A program made the translations under genes and the position numbers. This document shows positions 5,670-6,338 of a stretch of DNA of 6,338 bases, piece by piece. Numbering within the stretch: position 1 is the first letter of the stretch; every line of letters starts with the position of its first letter. The stretch comes from an uncultured bacterium. Its GTDB lineage: Bacteria > Verrucomicrobiota > Lentisphaeria > Oligosphaerales > Oligosphaeraceae. The stretch spans positions 1 through 6,338 of the forward strand of contig CACZQQ010000355.1 in the NCBI GenBank assembly GCA_902783355.1. Reading direction: 5' to 3'. The notes below the pieces were generated by a model. That model was given only the letters and a program-made list of their open reading frames with translations. It did no database searches and was not told the origin of the DNA.

Positions 5670-6338
5670 ATGACTGAAAAACGCCTGCCTGCCCGCCCCT
5701 CCCTCGTCCTGTTGGCCCTCCTCCTGCTGACAGGCCTCTGCGCCGCCGACAACACCTTCAAATGGTACCACCATTCGGAAAACGTGAACGAGACCAAGGC
5801 GGCCATCGCGGCGGCGCTGGACAACAAGCGCCCCATGCTCATCTACGTGGGCAAGCCGGGTTGCGCCGTCTGCGAACTGGTGTGGGACGATCCCAAGCAC
5901 CTGCTGGGCGACACGAAGATGGCGCAGTATCTGGCGGACGAGCGCATCGTCGGCCTCAAGATCAACGACACCCCCAACCATTTCACCGACCTCGCCAAGG
6001 CCAAGAACGCCTACAAGGACATCAACGGCCTCGGCGGCAACAAGATCAACAGCACCGCCCCCTACTTCCTCTTCCTCAAGCTGAAGTCAAGCGCCCGCGG
6101 CAAGTCCAAGATCACCCTCGCCGACACGGAAGTGGAGCTCTTCCTCGGCGGCTACGGCAGCGCCAAGGCCTCCGACAAGTCCTACGCGAAGGTCACCGCC
6201 TGGCTGAAGAGCATCATGGCGACCACCGTCTTCAAGAACGCCTTCCCGTCGGAGAACGCGCCCGACCTGGAGGCCACGCTTGAATTCTTCGAGAACGACC
6301 CCGCCTTCCTGGGCACCGTCAACGGCGCGGGCGTCAAA
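5670..6338 (+). CDS. Secreted thioredoxin-fold protein, 5' part (runs off right edge)
   Basis: The frame is open to the last base, giving 223 codons without a stop. It opens with a Sec signal peptide: basic n-region (KR, R), hydrophobic core LVLLALLLL, probable cleavage around residues 25-26 (CAA|DN). In the mature part, MLIYVGKPGCAVCELVW holds a CxxC pair (C65-Ala-Val-C68) at the end of a strand and start of a helix. TAPYFLFLK supplies the cis-Pro of the thioredoxin fold at P131. The large segment between them and the region after ~140 exceed a minimal thioredoxin. Likely a periplasmic disulfide reductase or oxidoreductase; substrate unknown. GGAG (5656-5659) ten bases upstream supports the ATG at 5670. 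An in-frame ATG at 5631 would add 13 basic residues and has GGAG (5623-5626) at a short spacing of four bases, so it is a real alternative. It lies 70 bases after the parvulin-like gene, probably in the same operon. Confidence 0.78.
   Translation, partial: MTEKRLPARPSLVLLALLLLTGLCAADNTFKWYHHSENVNETKAAIAAALDNKRPMLIYVGKPGCAVCELVWDDPKHLLGDTKMAQYLADERIVGLKINDTPNHFTDLAKAKNAYKDINGLGGNKINSTAPYFLFLKLKSSARGKSKITLADTEVELFLGGYGSAKASDKSYAKVTAWLKSIMATTVFKNAFPSENAPDLEATLEFFENDPAFLGTVNGAGVK

Noticed and set aside
4955..5842. Minus-strand open frame of 295 codons
   Set aside because: It spans the end of the lipoprotein gene, the gap and the start of the thioredoxin-like gene, with no recognisable domain.
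5762..6283. Plus-strand open frame of 173 codons inside the thioredoxin-like gene
   Set aside because: Its translation is Arg/Gln/Gly-rich shadow sequence; the overlapping frame from 5670 has a signal peptide, CxxC and cis-Pro.

Overview
The window is a GC-rich bacterial chromosome segment with a strong preference for G/C in third codon positions. It carries eight genes. A bacterial Obg GTPase and tRNA pseudouridine synthase sit beside an IMP cyclohydrolase of the type best known from archaea. The second half encodes exported proteins: a lipoprotein, a signal-anchored HEAT-like protein and a signal-peptide thioredoxin-like protein. This mix fits a Gram-negative member of the Planctomycetes-Verrucomicrobia-Lentisphaerae (PVC) group, perhaps Lentisphaerae or Kiritimatiellae. 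That placement is inference from gene content and style, since no rRNA or other marker is present. No mobile element, CRISPR array, tRNA or rRNA was seen.

Layout. (1) Bases 1-179, minus strand: the first 59 codons of an Asp23/Gls24-family protein, running off the left edge. (2) Bases 180-345: a divergent intergenic region with two AT-rich islands, a 10-bp palindrome and a near-perfect dyad at 294-317. (3) Bases 346-3446, plus strand: a tightly packed set of four genes, obg, a small four-helix membrane protein, a PurO-type IMP cyclohydrolase and truA. Gaps are 20, 35 and about 7 bases, so they are probably one operon. It mixes ribosome assembly, the last step of purine synthesis and tRNA modification, a growth-linked set, plus one unknown membrane protein. 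(4) Bases 3447-3555: an intergenic region with an 11-bp perfect inverted repeat across the truA stop codon and a second 7-bp repeat downstream. It probably separates two transcription units. (5) Bases 3556-6338, plus strand: a membrane-anchored HEAT-like protein, a parvulin-like (PpiC/SurA-type) lipoprotein and a secreted thioredoxin-fold protein with a CAVC motif, cut by the right edge. These three look like an envelope protein-folding or quality-control module.

Start sites are a recurring theme. Several genes have good Shine-Dalgarno sequences (Asp23-like, obg, purO and the TTG-started membrane protein). truA and the HEAT-like gene have none that can be seen. The obg reading frame stays open for 93 codons upstream of its true start, which is an artefact of GC-rich sequence. 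The most interesting items are the bacterial PurO-type enzyme, the structured region at the truA end, the dyad upstream of obg, and the three-gene envelope cluster.
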